64,000 nt of DNA, taken from positions 806,001 to 870,000 of the forward strand of contig NZ_CP066370.1 in NCBI RefSeq assembly GCF_016406325.1, written 5' to 3'. The notes below the pieces were generated by a model, which did no database searches, was not told where the DNA came from, and worked only from the letters and a program-made list of their open reading frames with translations. The translations under genes were made by a program, and so were the position numbers. Below are positions 9,664 to 18,830 of the stretch, in pieces; position 1 is the first letter of the stretch, and each line of letters starts with the position of its first letter. This DNA is from Shewanella putrefaciens. Lineage in GTDB: Bacteria; Pseudomonadota; Gammaproteobacteria; Enterobacterales; Shewanellaceae.

Positions 9664-10344
9664 TCATTGTTCACCCAAAGGCTCACAAAACGGGGCTTCA
9701 GCGCTAAAAGTCATGCTAACACCTGTGTAGGGATGTTTGATGGTGAGCTCTGCCGCATGGGGTAATAGGCGTGGGGCTAATGATTTAGCGAGTGGATCGG
9801 CATAAAAACCGTCACCTAAAATAGGATGGCCTATTGCCATCATATGCACCCGTAATTGATGTGAGCGGCCCGTGATTGGGGTGAGTTTAACGAGTGTTGA
9901 ACGTTTGGCTCGACTCATAACTTGATAGTGAGTGAGCGAAGGTTTACCGACAAAATGATCGACTTTTTGTTTGGGTCTATTTGGCCAATCGCAGATAAGT
10001 GGATAGTCAATACTACCTGTGTCGTGCTTTATATGGCCTGCAACCCGTGCAATATACGTTTTACTGGTTTCTCTATCGTGGAATTGACGTTTTAGTTCTC
10101 GTTCAGCACTGCGAATAAGGGCGAGGACTATCACGCCCGAGGTTGCCATATCGAGACGATGCACGATTTGGCAATGGGGGTGTTCGGCTTTTACGCGGGC
10201 ATAAACACTATCGTAATGGGCTGGATCTCGACCTGGCACAGACAACAATCCTGAAGGTTTGTTAATCACGATAATATCTTTATCTTGATAAAGAATCTCA
10301 AGCCAAGGTGTTGTGGGGGGGTGATAAATAAAATCAGTCATCAT
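9664..10344 (-). CDS. rluA: dual-specificity RNA pseudouridine synthase RluA
   Basis: Converts uridine to pseudouridine in 23S rRNA (746) and in several tRNAs at position 32. The 226-residue protein has the catalytic motif HRLDMATSG with Asp at about 65, the LICDWPNRPKQKV segment typical of RluA itself, and the C-terminal GRSHQLRVHMMAIGHPILGD motif. There is no N-terminal S4 domain, which fits RluA rather than RluC/RluD. It lies divergent from rlhA and upstream of asnC, with 95 bases between. Confidence 0.92.
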   Translation of the reverse strand: MMTDFIYHPPTTPWLEILYQDKDIIVINKPSGLLSVPGRDPAHYDSVYARVKAEHPHCQIVHRLDMATSGVIVLALIRSAERELKRQFHDRETSKTYIARVAGHIKHDTGSIDYPLICDWPNRPKQKVDHFVGKPSLTHYQVMSRAKRSTLVKLTPITGRSHQLRVHMMAIGHPILGDGFYADPLAKSLAPRLLPHAAELTIKHPYTGVSMTFSAEAPFCEPLGEQ

Positions 10345-10546
10345 AGTGCCTATTGGTCAATGCGCGGCAAAGATACTCTGCTCAGCTTGAGGGTGCAAGT
10401 GTGGGGATTAAGATTACTGGTTGCTAGCATTTAGTTTGGATAGAAGGAAAGCGTGTTTAGTTGATGATTTGCTGATAGAGCTACATTCGAGTTATTGCTA
10501 TAATCACGCTCTTTTTTGTTCTTGATCATTTTGAGCCTGTGAAGCC

Positions 10547-12463
10547 ATGAGCCAGCCAGAGATTTACACCCCTGAGAATCTTTCTCACGTTCATAACCGC
10601 CTCGAGTTATTGGCGCCAGCAAAAAATGCTGACTACGGTATCGAAGCCATACGCCATGGTGCCGACGCGGTTTATATCGGTGGCCCAGCATTTGGTGCTA
10701 GAGCAACGGCGGGTAACAGTGTTGAAGATATCGCGCGTCTGTGTACCTATGCTCACAAGTACCATGCTCAAGTGTTTGTCGCGCTTAATACTATCCTGAT
10801 GGATAACGAACTGGCTGATGCTGAAAAACTCATTTGGCAATTGTATGAAGCCGGTGCCGATGCGCTGATTGTGCAGGACATGGGCGTATTGCAACTTAAT
10901 TTACCACCGATTGCCTTGCATGCCAGTACTCAAATGGATAACCGCAGCCCTGAAAAGGTGGCGTTTTTAGAGCAAGTGGGATTTTCACAGGTTGTACTTG
11001 CCCGCGAACTTGGCCTAAGCCAGATCCGTGAAGTGGCGGCGCATACTAATATGCAGCTTGAATTTTTTATTCACGGTGCGCTTTGCGTGGCCTACAGTGG
11101 GCTATGCAACTTAAGCCATGCTTTTAGTAATCGCAGTGCTAACCGCGGAGAATGTTCGCAAATGTGCCGTTTGCCGGGGAATTTAAAAACTCGTGCAGGA
11201 GATGTATTAGCGCAGAATGAGCATTTATTGTCACTTAAAGACAATAACCAAACCGAAAACCTTGAAGCGCTAATTGATGCTGGTATTCGTTCATTTAAGA
11301 TCGAAGGTCGCCTTAAGGATTTAAGTTACGTTAAAAACGTCACTGCCCACTATCGGCAAAAACTTGATGCGATTATGGCGCGTCGCCCTGAATTTGTGGC
11401 TTCATCCCATGGTCGTTGCGAGCACACTTTTACCCCAGATCCTGAAAAAACCTTTAACCGCGGCAGTACGGACTATTTTGTCCATGAACGTAGCCAAGGG
11501 ATCAAAGATTTTCGCTCACCAAAATACATAGGCGAAGAAGTGGGTAAAGTGGTCAGCATAGGCAAAGACTTTATCCAAGTGAGTTCAACCCATGAGTTCA
11601 ACAATGGTGATGGCTTAGCGTTTTTCCCCCTCAATTATGCCATGGCCAAACAGTCCGATGATAAACTCCAAGGCTTACGGGTCAATCGAGCAGAAGGGCT
11701 TAAGTTGCATATATTACAGGTGCCAAAGGACTTAAAGGTTGGGATGACGTTATACCGCAACCATAATCAAGCCTTCGAAACCTTACTCGCCAAGGAATCA
11801 TCTAAACGTATTATTGGCGTGGATATGCGCTTGAGCGATACCACTGATGGACTTGCGTTGACCCTAACTGATACTTATGGGTTAAGCGCCTGCGTGAACT
11901 TAGTGGCCGAAAAAACACCTGCGACCGATATTGAAAAAACGCTGCAAACAACCCGCACTCAGCTTGGCAAACTCGGTAGTACTGACTTTGTTGCCCGCAG
12001 TATCAGTATCGATACGGCCCAAGCGTGGTTCTTACCAGCGTCAGTGCTTAATGGTTTGCGCCGTGATGCGGTTGCAGCGTTAGAAGTGGCTCGCGTGCAG
12101 GGATATATACGTCCAAAACCATGGAAATATAACCAAGATGCAGTTTATCCTGTTAAGCATTTGAGTTACTTAGGTAATGTCGCAAATCAAAAGGCGAAAG
12201 ATTTTTATCAACGCCATGGTGTGATTGAAATTCAAGACACCTATGAGAAAAACGGTGTCACCGAAGATGTGCCCTTAATGATCACTAAGCATTGTTTGCG
12301 CTTTAACTTTAATCTTTGCCCTAAAGAAGTGCCGGGGATCAAAGCCGATCCTATGGTGCTCGAAATTGGTAACGATGTGCTTAAGTTGGTGTTCGACTGC
12401 CCTAAATGCGAAATGATGGTGGTCGGTGAAAATCGTCAAGTACGAGGGTTGAAGCAGATTTAA
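10547..12463 (+). CDS. rlhA: 23S rRNA 5-hydroxycytidine C2501 synthase (U32 family)
   Basis: Peptidase U32-family protein of 638 residues. The segments RLELLAPAKNADYGIEAIRHGADAVYIGGP, FFIHGALCVAYSGLCNLSHA, NRGECSQMCRLP and SFKIEGRLKDLSYVKNVTAHYRQ follow E. coli YdcP/RlhA nearly collinearly, and the C-terminal U32 extension (MITKHCLRFNFNLCPK, then FDCPKCEM) is present. Conserved cysteines in CVAYSGLC...CSQMC are proposed cluster ligands in the U32 family. The role is C2501 hydroxylation of 23S rRNA, by homology. It ends at a strong convergent terminator. No proteolytic function should be assumed from the family name. Confidence 0.88.
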   Translation: MSQPEIYTPENLSHVHNRLELLAPAKNADYGIEAIRHGADAVYIGGPAFGARATAGNSVEDIARLCTYAHKYHAQVFVALNTILMDNELADAEKLIWQLYEAGADALIVQDMGVLQLNLPPIALHASTQMDNRSPEKVAFLEQVGFSQVVLARELGLSQIREVAAHTNMQLEFFIHGALCVAYSGLCNLSHAFSNRSANRGECSQMCRLPGNLKTRAGDVLAQNEHLLSLKDNNQTENLEALIDAGIRSFKIEGRLKDLSYVKNVTAHYRQKLDAIMARRPEFVASSHGRCEHTFTPDPEKTFNRGSTDYFVHERSQGIKDFRSPKYIGEEVGKVVSIGKDFIQVSSTHEFNNGDGLAFFPLNYAMAKQSDDKLQGLRVNRAEGLKLHILQVPKDLKVGMTLYRNHNQAFETLLAKESSKRIIGVDMRLSDTTDGLALTLTDTYGLSACVNLVAEKTPATDIEKTLQTTRTQLGKLGSTDFVARSISIDTAQAWFLPASVLNGLRRDAVAALEVARVQGYIRPKPWKYNQDAVYPVKHLSYLGNVANQKAKDFYQRHGVIEIQDTYEKNGVTEDVPLMITKHCLRFNFNLCPKEVPGIKADPMVLEIGNDVLKLVFDCPKCEMMVVGENRQVRGLKQI

Positions 12464-12473
12464 TCTGTCATTT

Positions 12474-12512
12474 AACAGCCCCAAAATGTGGCCTCCACAT
12501 TTTGGGGCTGTT
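12474..12512. terminator. bidirectional terminator, 18-base stem
   Basis: Perfect 18-base inverted repeat (12474-12491 with 12495-12512), CCT loop, A/T-rich flank. Lies between convergent rlhA and the MORN-like gene. Confidence 0.85.
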
Positions 12513-12531
12513 AATGCGGGCTGATAATGAC

Positions 12532-14772
12532 TTAGTTCAACACGATTGCACTGGTGTTGGTCGCTTGCTCAATCCGCTCACCGCTCATGGTGTAGGTTTC
12601 TGACAGTGCTATGCGGCCTTGTTCATCATATTGATTATGAATGCCAACCCAAAATTGTTCTTCTCCTCGAATTTGTAAATTCCCTTCTTCGGCGATATGG
12701 CTATTGGAATGGTAACGCTTCAAGGTATAAAGCTTGCTTTCGTCATCAAATTTTAAGTGATAAGAGAGCCTTAGGGGTTCTGCAGACCTTGTTGTAACCA
12801 CTGGGGCGGCTTGATCTTGTGCAGGCTGGCCAACAGTATCGCCATTACTCACATTTTTGGTGTTATCCCACTCTGCTTCGTCATCTTCTTGTGCGGTGGT
12901 ATTTTCATCAATATCAAAGTAGTGGCGGCTTTCGATAAGTTGTCCTTGCTCATCTAGCCACACTTCTCGTAGGAGTTGTCCTTGAGGGGTGAAGCGTTGC
13001 CAGTGACCAAGATCAAGGTAGCGTTCTTCTGTGACTTGAATTGTGCCTGTTTCTAATATTGCGCCTTGTCTGGACAGTGACTTAGCACTAAACAAGTTGT
13101 CTTGAATACAGGTTAATAGCCAACGAATTGCACCATCCTCGTAGTATTCGATTCGTGTATCAGGGATCCCTTCTTGGTAATATTCACGTTGATTATTTTC
13201 AAGATGATAACCACAGCGAGTATTGGAATGGCTTTGATAGGATTCGAGTATGCCTTGTTTATTATAGAAGCTGGACTCCTTAAGATAGCCTTGGCCATCG
13301 CGCACTTCATATTCTGAAATAGTACGTATAGTGCCATCCTCATAAAACCACCGGGCGGTGCCGTCACGGTTGCCTTGGGTGTGTGGTAAATACATTTGCA
13401 CTTGCTGATTTTCGTAGTATTCAATAAAGGGAGCGACCGAAAGATTGTTTTTATATTGACCTTCTGCCGACAACACTCCGCTTTCGTAGTAGCTTTTAAA
13501 TAAACCTTCCCTCAGGCCATTTTCTAAGTAAATCTCAAGGGCAAGTTGGCCATTTTCATGGTACCAATTGGCCATGCCTTGTTCTTTGCCATGTTCAAAA
13601 TAGATTTTTTCTTCAAGTTGACCATTGGGATACCATTTTACATGCTCACCATGTAACTCACCTGTAGGATTAAATTGTTCACGCCAAGCTAATTGTCCGC
13701 TCTCATAAAATTCTTCAAGGATTTTTCCTGTGCTATCGGCGCGCATTTTTTGTTTTAACACTCCATTGGGGTGATACCAAAATGCTTGGTATTCATAGCC
13801 TTGCTCGTAGTGGCGTTCAGCTTCTAGGGCACCATTGTCATAATATAAATATTCAATCCCATGGATTTGATCATTGATTAATGGGCGGGTGAGTTGGACA
13901 TGCCCTGATTCATAAAATCGAGTTAATGTATTGATATATAAGCCATCACTATTGATTTCGGCCGTTTCACTTATCTTGCCATTTTCATGGTAACGCGTAA
14001 TAAACATGCCATTAGGATGACGATCTTCGCTGTAATTAATGTTACCTGTATGGTGAAACCAAGTTTGTAACCCCACTTGCTGATCTTGAATAAAATGTCC
14101 TTCAAATAACAAGGTGCCAAGGGCGTCAAATTGGCGAGAAATACCATCGCGCTCACCAAAATAGTTAGATTCAACGACCTGAGTCAATTTAGGGTTTTGA
14201 GTAATAATTCTTAGGCGACGTATGCCTTGCTCGTCTTCTACTTCGTGGAAAGTACGCTGCAGTTTTCCGGTTAGGCTGGCGTGATCTTGGATATCACCAC
14301 AAACGATAAAGTGCGCATCTATAGTAAAGTGGCTGATTAGTAAATCATCGATATTGTACAGTTCTACCTGCCATAACATCTTGTCTTGGTTGGGAATGAC
14401 AGGAGTAATACTGCATACTTTTTCCTTGTTTAACCAAAAATATTGCTCCAGTGCATTAGCCTGATTATTGATTTCGAGCCGATCAAATTGAGTTGTATGG
14501 AAAGCGCAAGGTTCATTGGCGAACTCCCAGCCGAGAAGCTCAATTAATTGTGGAGAGTCATAATGATAGGTAGTGATCCCCCGCTCGGCATCCTGCTCCA
14601 GTGAGGTCGCAAGGGCTTCTGTTGCATGGATTTTTAAACTAAAGTGGCGACAAAAATATGGGGTTTCAATAGGAGGTTCTGCGGGTGTTACTTGTAGTAG
14701 AGTGCTTTGCTCGGCGCGATTATGTTCAGACGAATTAAAGAGTTTAGCTTTGAGCGCACGAAACAACGACAT
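12532..14772 (-). CDS. MORN-type (YwqK-like) repeat protein
   Basis: A 746-residue protein starting at ATG 14772, which has GGAGAT about eight bases upstream; a longer in-frame start at 14829 lacks a site. Residues from about 200 to 560 are built of roughly 23-residue repeats with the pattern YYENGQLxxExxYxxGxxxG, the bacterial MORN-variant seen in YwqK-type proteins. No signal peptide or membrane segment is obvious, so it is probably cytoplasmic. The name antitoxin YwqK is often attached to such repeats, but no toxin partner lies next to it. The N-terminal 180 and C-terminal 170 residues are not recognised. Function unknown. Confidence 0.75.
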   Translation of the reverse strand: MSLFRALKAKLFNSSEHNRAEQSTLLQVTPAEPPIETPYFCRHFSLKIHATEALATSLEQDAERGITTYHYDSPQLIELLGWEFANEPCAFHTTQFDRLEINNQANALEQYFWLNKEKVCSITPVIPNQDKMLWQVELYNIDDLLISHFTIDAHFIVCGDIQDHASLTGKLQRTFHEVEDEQGIRRLRIITQNPKLTQVVESNYFGERDGISRQFDALGTLLFEGHFIQDQQVGLQTWFHHTGNINYSEDRHPNGMFITRYHENGKISETAEINSDGLYINTLTRFYESGHVQLTRPLINDQIHGIEYLYYDNGALEAERHYEQGYEYQAFWYHPNGVLKQKMRADSTGKILEEFYESGQLAWREQFNPTGELHGEHVKWYPNGQLEEKIYFEHGKEQGMANWYHENGQLALEIYLENGLREGLFKSYYESGVLSAEGQYKNNLSVAPFIEYYENQQVQMYLPHTQGNRDGTARWFYEDGTIRTISEYEVRDGQGYLKESSFYNKQGILESYQSHSNTRCGYHLENNQREYYQEGIPDTRIEYYEDGAIRWLLTCIQDNLFSAKSLSRQGAILETGTIQVTEERYLDLGHWQRFTPQGQLLREVWLDEQGQLIESRHYFDIDENTTAQEDDEAEWDNTKNVSNGDTVGQPAQDQAAPVVTTRSAEPLRLSYHLKFDDESKLYTLKRYHSNSHIAEEGNLQIRGEEQFWVGIHNQYDEQGRIALSETYTMSGERIEQATNTSAIVLN

Positions 14773-14923
14773 TGTGGGAAATCTCCATATCCATATGCAA
14801 AACAACATATTTATTTGATATAAGCTCATAGAAAACGAGCCTTACGCCGACCTATGATAGCGGTTTTGGATAGGGTTGCTCAATGCTTCAACGGGTAAAA
14901 GGCCGTTAAATAAAGGATAAAAA

Positions 14924-15241
14924 ATGATTCAAAATTTTTTTAGTCACTTACCAGAGGCTTTATCCGCCGAGGTTTTTGAAAAACTGGCGGGCAATGATAG
15001 TGTGACGATTGAGCGTATTGTCTCCCATGGACAGTCAACCCCAGTTGGGCAATGGTATGATCAAACTCAATATGAGTGGGTGATGTTACTCAAAGGCGAG
15101 GCTACGCTCGAATTTGAACAAGGTGAAATCGTGACACTCACCAAGGGCGATTATTTAACGATACTGCCACACCAAAAACACCGCGTAGCCTCAACGTCGA
15201 CGAGTTCAGAAACCCTGTGGCTAGCGGTATTTTATGATTAG
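14924..15241 (+). CDS. small cupin-domain protein
   Basis: A 105-residue single-domain cupin. The metal-site pattern is recognisable: GQWYDQTQYEWVMLLKGEATLEFEQGE for motif 1 and GDYLTILPHQKHRVAST for motif 2. Motif 1 has Glu where many cupins have His-x-His, so the metal set is atypical. An AAGGATAAAAA ribosome site precedes the ATG. Its gene ends nine bases before the convergent dipeptidase-like gene. Substrate not known. Confidence 0.75.
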   Translation: MIQNFFSHLPEALSAEVFEKLAGNDSVTIERIVSHGQSTPVGQWYDQTQYEWVMLLKGEATLEFEQGEIVTLTKGDYLTILPHQKHRVASTSTSSETLWLAVFYD

Positions 15242-15250
15242 GGGCTCTGA

Positions 15251-16417
15251 TTAAATCAGGACTTGATTGAGCACTCTTTGCCAGTTACCACCCATAAAAC
15301 GGTCGCGGTCGGTAGATTTAAAACGTGCCTTGGCTAGGGCATCGTCGATACGTTCCATGCGGTCGATATGGTTCAGTTCGGGAATGACGACATGTCTTGG
15401 TTCAGCATCAAATCCTAATACGTTTTTGGCTCGCAGGTTGTACCACCATTCTTGATATTCTTTTATGCCTTGGGCGTTGTCGTTACCGAGTGCCAGTAAG
15501 TTTTCTTGGCCACGGAGCGGAAAGTCATTAGCGATGGCCACACAGTCTACACCGCCGACACGCATAACGTATTCTAACTGACGGATGTAGTCATTTATGG
15601 TCGGCACAGGATTTGGTGTTAACCAAAAACTCATCATAAAGACGCCAAAAACACCTCCAGAATTCGCAATGGCGCGGATAACTTCATCGGGCGAACAGCG
15701 GGCATGATTGACTATCCCACGCGCCGCACCATGGCTTTGGACGATGGGTGATTTACTGATTTTGGCGACATCAAGAGCGGTTTGGGCGCTAGCGTGGCTC
15801 AGATCAACCAATATATTGCTGTGGTTGAGCTTTGCAATTAATTCTCTACCATGGGCAGTGAGTGGTTTATTCAGTCCGCCATTAGCATCATTATCTAATG
15901 CGCCCCCCGCGAAGGTATTGCCATAATGGTGGGTGAGTTGCAGGACACGTAGTCCTTGTTGATGAAATTCATCCAAGCGCGCCCATTGGTTGACATCGCT
16001 ATCTTCCTCAACACAATCAGCTCCTTGAATTTGAAAATACACCGCAGTGCGTTTACTTTCCCTCGCAAGCTGAATATCTCGCCCAGTTAAACCTTGCAAT
16101 AGGATATCGGGGTGATCGCTTACCCGTTTAGCGGCCAACTTAATACTTTCCATACAGGCTTTATAAGTACGCTTATAGTTTTGCGTACCATCGGGCAGTT
16201 GCAGGGTTTCAATGGCTGAAATATCGCAAAGATAGGCATCGAGTTTAGAGGCGGTAACATCAGCTAAGTCATCGGGGAGAAATGATAAACCATCAACATA
16301 TAACCGCCTTGGGGCAGCCGCAAAGCTTGGAATGCTGGCGAGGGGACTTAACAGGGTTGCAGCGCCAAGACCTTTAAGAAGAGTGCGACGGTAGTGATTG
16401 ACAGCCTGGTTGGGCAT
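15251..16417 (-). CDS. M19 membrane-dipeptidase-like protein with Tat signal and altered metal site
   Basis: A 388-residue member of the M19 (renal dipeptidase) fold. The N-terminus YRRTLLKGLGAATLLSPLASIPSFAAA is a twin-arginine signal, so it is exported folded. Family landmarks LRVLQLTHHYGN, LVDLSHAS (His about 208), VQSHGAARGIVNHAR (His about 229) and VAIANDFPLRG are present. The usual N-terminal metal motif DGHND reads DGLSF here (42-46), and the bridging Glu of the GIEGG segment is replaced by Gln (about 131). Two of five metal ligands remain. It may be a non-canonical hydrolase or a binding protein; the usual dipeptidase label should be treated with care. Confidence 0.75.
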   Translation of the reverse strand: MPNQAVNHYRRTLLKGLGAATLLSPLASIPSFAAAPRRLYVDGLSFLPDDLADVTASKLDAYLCDISAIETLQLPDGTQNYKRTYKACMESIKLAAKRVSDHPDILLQGLTGRDIQLARESKRTAVYFQIQGADCVEEDSDVNQWARLDEFHQQGLRVLQLTHHYGNTFAGGALDNDANGGLNKPLTAHGRELIAKLNHSNILVDLSHASAQTALDVAKISKSPIVQSHGAARGIVNHARCSPDEVIRAIANSGGVFGVFMMSFWLTPNPVPTINDYIRQLEYVMRVGGVDCVAIANDFPLRGQENLLALGNDNAQGIKEYQEWWYNLRAKNVLGFDAEPRHVVIPELNHIDRMERIDDALAKARFKSTDRDRFMGGNWQRVLNQVLI

Positions 16418-16535
16418 GCTCGATTCCTATCAATTAACGCAAATGTAACTTCTTTATACCCTATTTAGCGGGTCGAAGTCTTTGATTAAATCCCTTTTTT
16501 GGCGATTACAACACTCAGTGTAGAAAACATTTATC

Positions 16536-16982
16536 TTATTGTGCAGCGTCTTTGATTGCTTTAGCGAGCGCATTCAGGCCATTAGTCCGCGATGGGCTCA
16601 GTTGACCTGCTAACCCTAATTGTTCGAAGTAAGCATGGGGATCAAATGCGTGGATCTCATCGCTAGTTTTTCCATGACAAGCACCAAGTAACAGCCCTAT
16701 TAGTCCTTTAACAATGCGCGCGTCACTGTCGGCAAGGTAATAATGTCTTCCATGTTCTTCTCGGTGATAGAGCCAAGCATCACTTTCGCAGCCTTTTACT
16801 TGTGCTATATCGATGCGAAATTCAGTACTTATGTTAGGTAACTCTTTTCCTAATAGCATGATTTGGCGATATCTTTCTTGCCAATTAGCGGCCTTGGTAA
16901 AACGCGCCAACAAGGTATCGGCATCTTGCACTAAATAGTGAAAATCGGCCTCGTTTGGTAGAGGTATGGTCGAATCTGTCAT
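16536..16982 (-). CDS. csdE: sulfur acceptor protein CsdE (SufE family)
   Basis: A 148-residue SufE/CsdE-type persulfide acceptor. The acceptor Cys lies in QVKGCESDAW at about 65, and the downstream GLIGLLLGACHGKTSDEI segment is typical. It takes sulfur from the cysteine desulfurase encoded 74 bases upstream on the same strand, forming a csdA-csdE operon. CsdE versus SufE cannot be fixed from sequence alone; the absence of sufABCD neighbours favours Csd. Confidence 0.87.
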   Translation of the reverse strand: MTDSTIPLPNEADFHYLVQDADTLLARFTKAANWQERYRQIMLLGKELPNISTEFRIDIAQVKGCESDAWLYHREEHGRHYYLADSDARIVKGLIGLLLGACHGKTSDEIHAFDPHAYFEQLGLAGQLSPSRTNGLNALAKAIKDAAQ

Positions 16983-17056
16983 GGACTAAAATCCTGTTTA
17001 ACGTCAGTTTGAACATCGAATGAGTGATGTGTGAATAAATAGCTAAATGTTGCTCG

Positions 17057-18370
17057 TTACAACAGCAAGTCTTTGACCGAGGCTAATGCGGCAATAAAGC
17101 GGTCAATATCGTCTTTATTCGTATAAATACCGATAGAAGCGCGGCAACAGCCCTTAAGATTGAGAGTGTGCATTAATGGCATGGCACAGTGATGGCCACA
17201 GCGCACGGCAATCCCTTGTTGATCCAGTAAAATTCCAATATCTTGATGATGTTCATCGGCGAGGTTAAAGGCAACCACGCCAATGTTGTTGTCAAAGGCG
17301 CCGTATAAATGCACCTCGCCGAGCGCGCGCAATTGGGTTTGTAAATACCTAAGTAGTTCAGCTTCATAGGCTTGAACCTGCGGTGTAAGCTCGGTTTGTA
17401 AAAAGGTAATGGCTGCGCCTAAGCCTATCACCTCGGCAATGGGTGGCGTGCCGGCTTCTAAGCGATTTGGCAGGTTGCCAAATTCTGTCGCTTCAAAGCT
17501 CACGCGCTTAATCATCTCACCGCCAGTTAACAGTGGTGTGAGCGTGTCTAATACGTCTAAACGACCATAAAGCACGCCAACGCCAGTGGGACCATACATT
17601 TTATGTCCTGAGAATACATAAAAATCGCAGTCGATTTCAGCCATATCCAGCGTTAAATGTGCCACGGCTTGCGCGCCGTCAACTAAGGTGATTGCCCCTT
17701 GTGCTTTCGCTAATTTAACTAACTGAGCCACGGGATTAACTGTGCCTAATACATTGGAAACATGGCAAAGTGCAACAATTTTAGGTTTTAATTTAAGCAA
17801 GGTTTGATAGGCGTTGATATCTAAACGGCAATCTTGCATCAGAGGGATAGGTTTAATGACAGCCCCCGTGCGTTTTGCTAGTTCCTGCCAAGGCACAATA
17901 TTAGCGTGGTGGGCTGCAGTGTCGATAAGTATCACATCCCCTTTGCTTAAATGCGCTGTGAGTCCAAAGGCGACTAAGTTGATGGATTCTGTGGTGCCGT
18001 GGGTAAAAATGATTTCTTCGCGGTGTTTTGCCTTTAAAAACTGTTGCAATTGATCGCGCACTTTTTCATAGCTTAAGGTCGAACGCGCCGATAACTGATG
18101 CGCTGCACGGTGCACATTGGCATTGTCGTTGGTGTAAAACTGTGCCATGGCATCGAGTACCATTTGTGGCTTTTGGCTGGTGGCTGCGGTGTCGAGATAA
18201 CATAGGGGATAACCATCAAGCATTTGATTTAAGGCTGGGAATTGCGATCTAATCTGAGCATTGCGCTGTGTCGCCTCTAATGAACACTGTATGACAGTCG
18301 CTTCCCGCGTAGCATGGGACGTCGGATGATGAGTCACAGAGTTTGGTGTAAGCGATGCTGATTGAGTCAT
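17057..18370 (-). CDS. csdA: cysteine desulfurase, CsdA/SufS type (group II)
   Basis: PLP enzyme releasing sulfur from cysteine as a persulfide. The fold starts at FPALNQMLDGYPLCYLDTAATSQKP; the PLP Lys is in FSGHKMYGPTGVGVLYG and the active Cys in RCGHHCAMPLM, the group II pattern. From ATG 18370 the protein is 437 residues; an in-frame TTG at 18388 would add six. About 30 residues precede the conserved region, so a still later start is possible, and no convincing ribosome site distinguishes them. Partner csdE follows. Confidence 0.9.
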   Translation of the reverse strand: MTQSASLTPNSVTHHPTSHATREATVIQCSLEATQRNAQIRSQFPALNQMLDGYPLCYLDTAATSQKPQMVLDAMAQFYTNDNANVHRAAHQLSARSTLSYEKVRDQLQQFLKAKHREEIIFTHGTTESINLVAFGLTAHLSKGDVILIDTAAHHANIVPWQELAKRTGAVIKPIPLMQDCRLDINAYQTLLKLKPKIVALCHVSNVLGTVNPVAQLVKLAKAQGAITLVDGAQAVAHLTLDMAEIDCDFYVFSGHKMYGPTGVGVLYGRLDVLDTLTPLLTGGEMIKRVSFEATEFGNLPNRLEAGTPPIAEVIGLGAAITFLQTELTPQVQAYEAELLRYLQTQLRALGEVHLYGAFDNNIGVVAFNLADEHHQDIGILLDQQGIAVRCGHHCAMPLMHTLNLKGCCRASIGIYTNKDDIDRFIAALASVKDLLL

Positions 18371-18451
18371 AGGTAAGATTAAAGGCAATGAAAAAGGCCA
18401 AAGGATCTTCTGTGATCTGCCACTTTAATGCAAGTTTTAGCGAGCCAATCC

Positions 18452-18477
18452 ACATCATCACTGATATGTGATGATGT
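18452..18477. promoter_or_regulatory. 26-base dyad upstream of csdA
   Basis: Perfect inverted repeat ACATCATCAC / GTGATGATGT (18452-18461 with 18468-18477), spacer TGATAT, 82-107 bases upstream of the csdA start. Size and symmetry suit a dimeric repressor or activator. No known regulator assigned. Confidence 0.4.
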
Positions 18478-18548
18478 ATTTCCTGTGCTTGGCGTGTTAG
18501 CTCAATATTAGGGATGAATTGTGCCCGCTATTTTTAATGGCTTATCTC

Positions 18549-18790
18549 TTATCTAGCTAAAATACATGGTGAAAATAATTTTATGACAATGCCTGCTTCA
18601 ATAAGCGGATAGTCATCTATAAATGAGCCATTAAATTTTTTAGCAGCAGTGCCATCAGCGACGCACCATGGGCAGATAAAGTCGACTTTTTTAACGGCAT
18701 AAATTGTGGATGTGCAGACGAATCTTGTGGCCTTACCGCAGGTGCCGCAAAAATGATACTGGTTGTGCAGTGACTGGCAATAAACTGTTG
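18549..18790 (-). pseudogene. truncated CbrC (UPF0167) family remnant
   Basis: The spacer between csdA and mipA holds an open minus-strand frame ending at TAA 18549-18551. It reads HFCGTCGKATRFVCTSTIYA, then a segment with CPWCVADGTAAKKF and SFIDDYPLIEAG. The paired CxxC motifs, the CPWC(I/V)ADG(S/T)A block and the F-x-DD-Y segment are hallmarks of the CbrC/UPF0167 family (usually about 180-195 residues). Only about 65 residues of homology remain: the N-terminal phenylalanine/tyrosine-rich start is missing, the C-terminal half is replaced by unrelated residues, and no start codon with a ribosome site is present. The frame is open to about 18827. Confidence 0.65.
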
Positions 18791-18830
18791 TAATATATAG
18801 TGCTAAATACCGACTAAAAATGTGAGTTCA

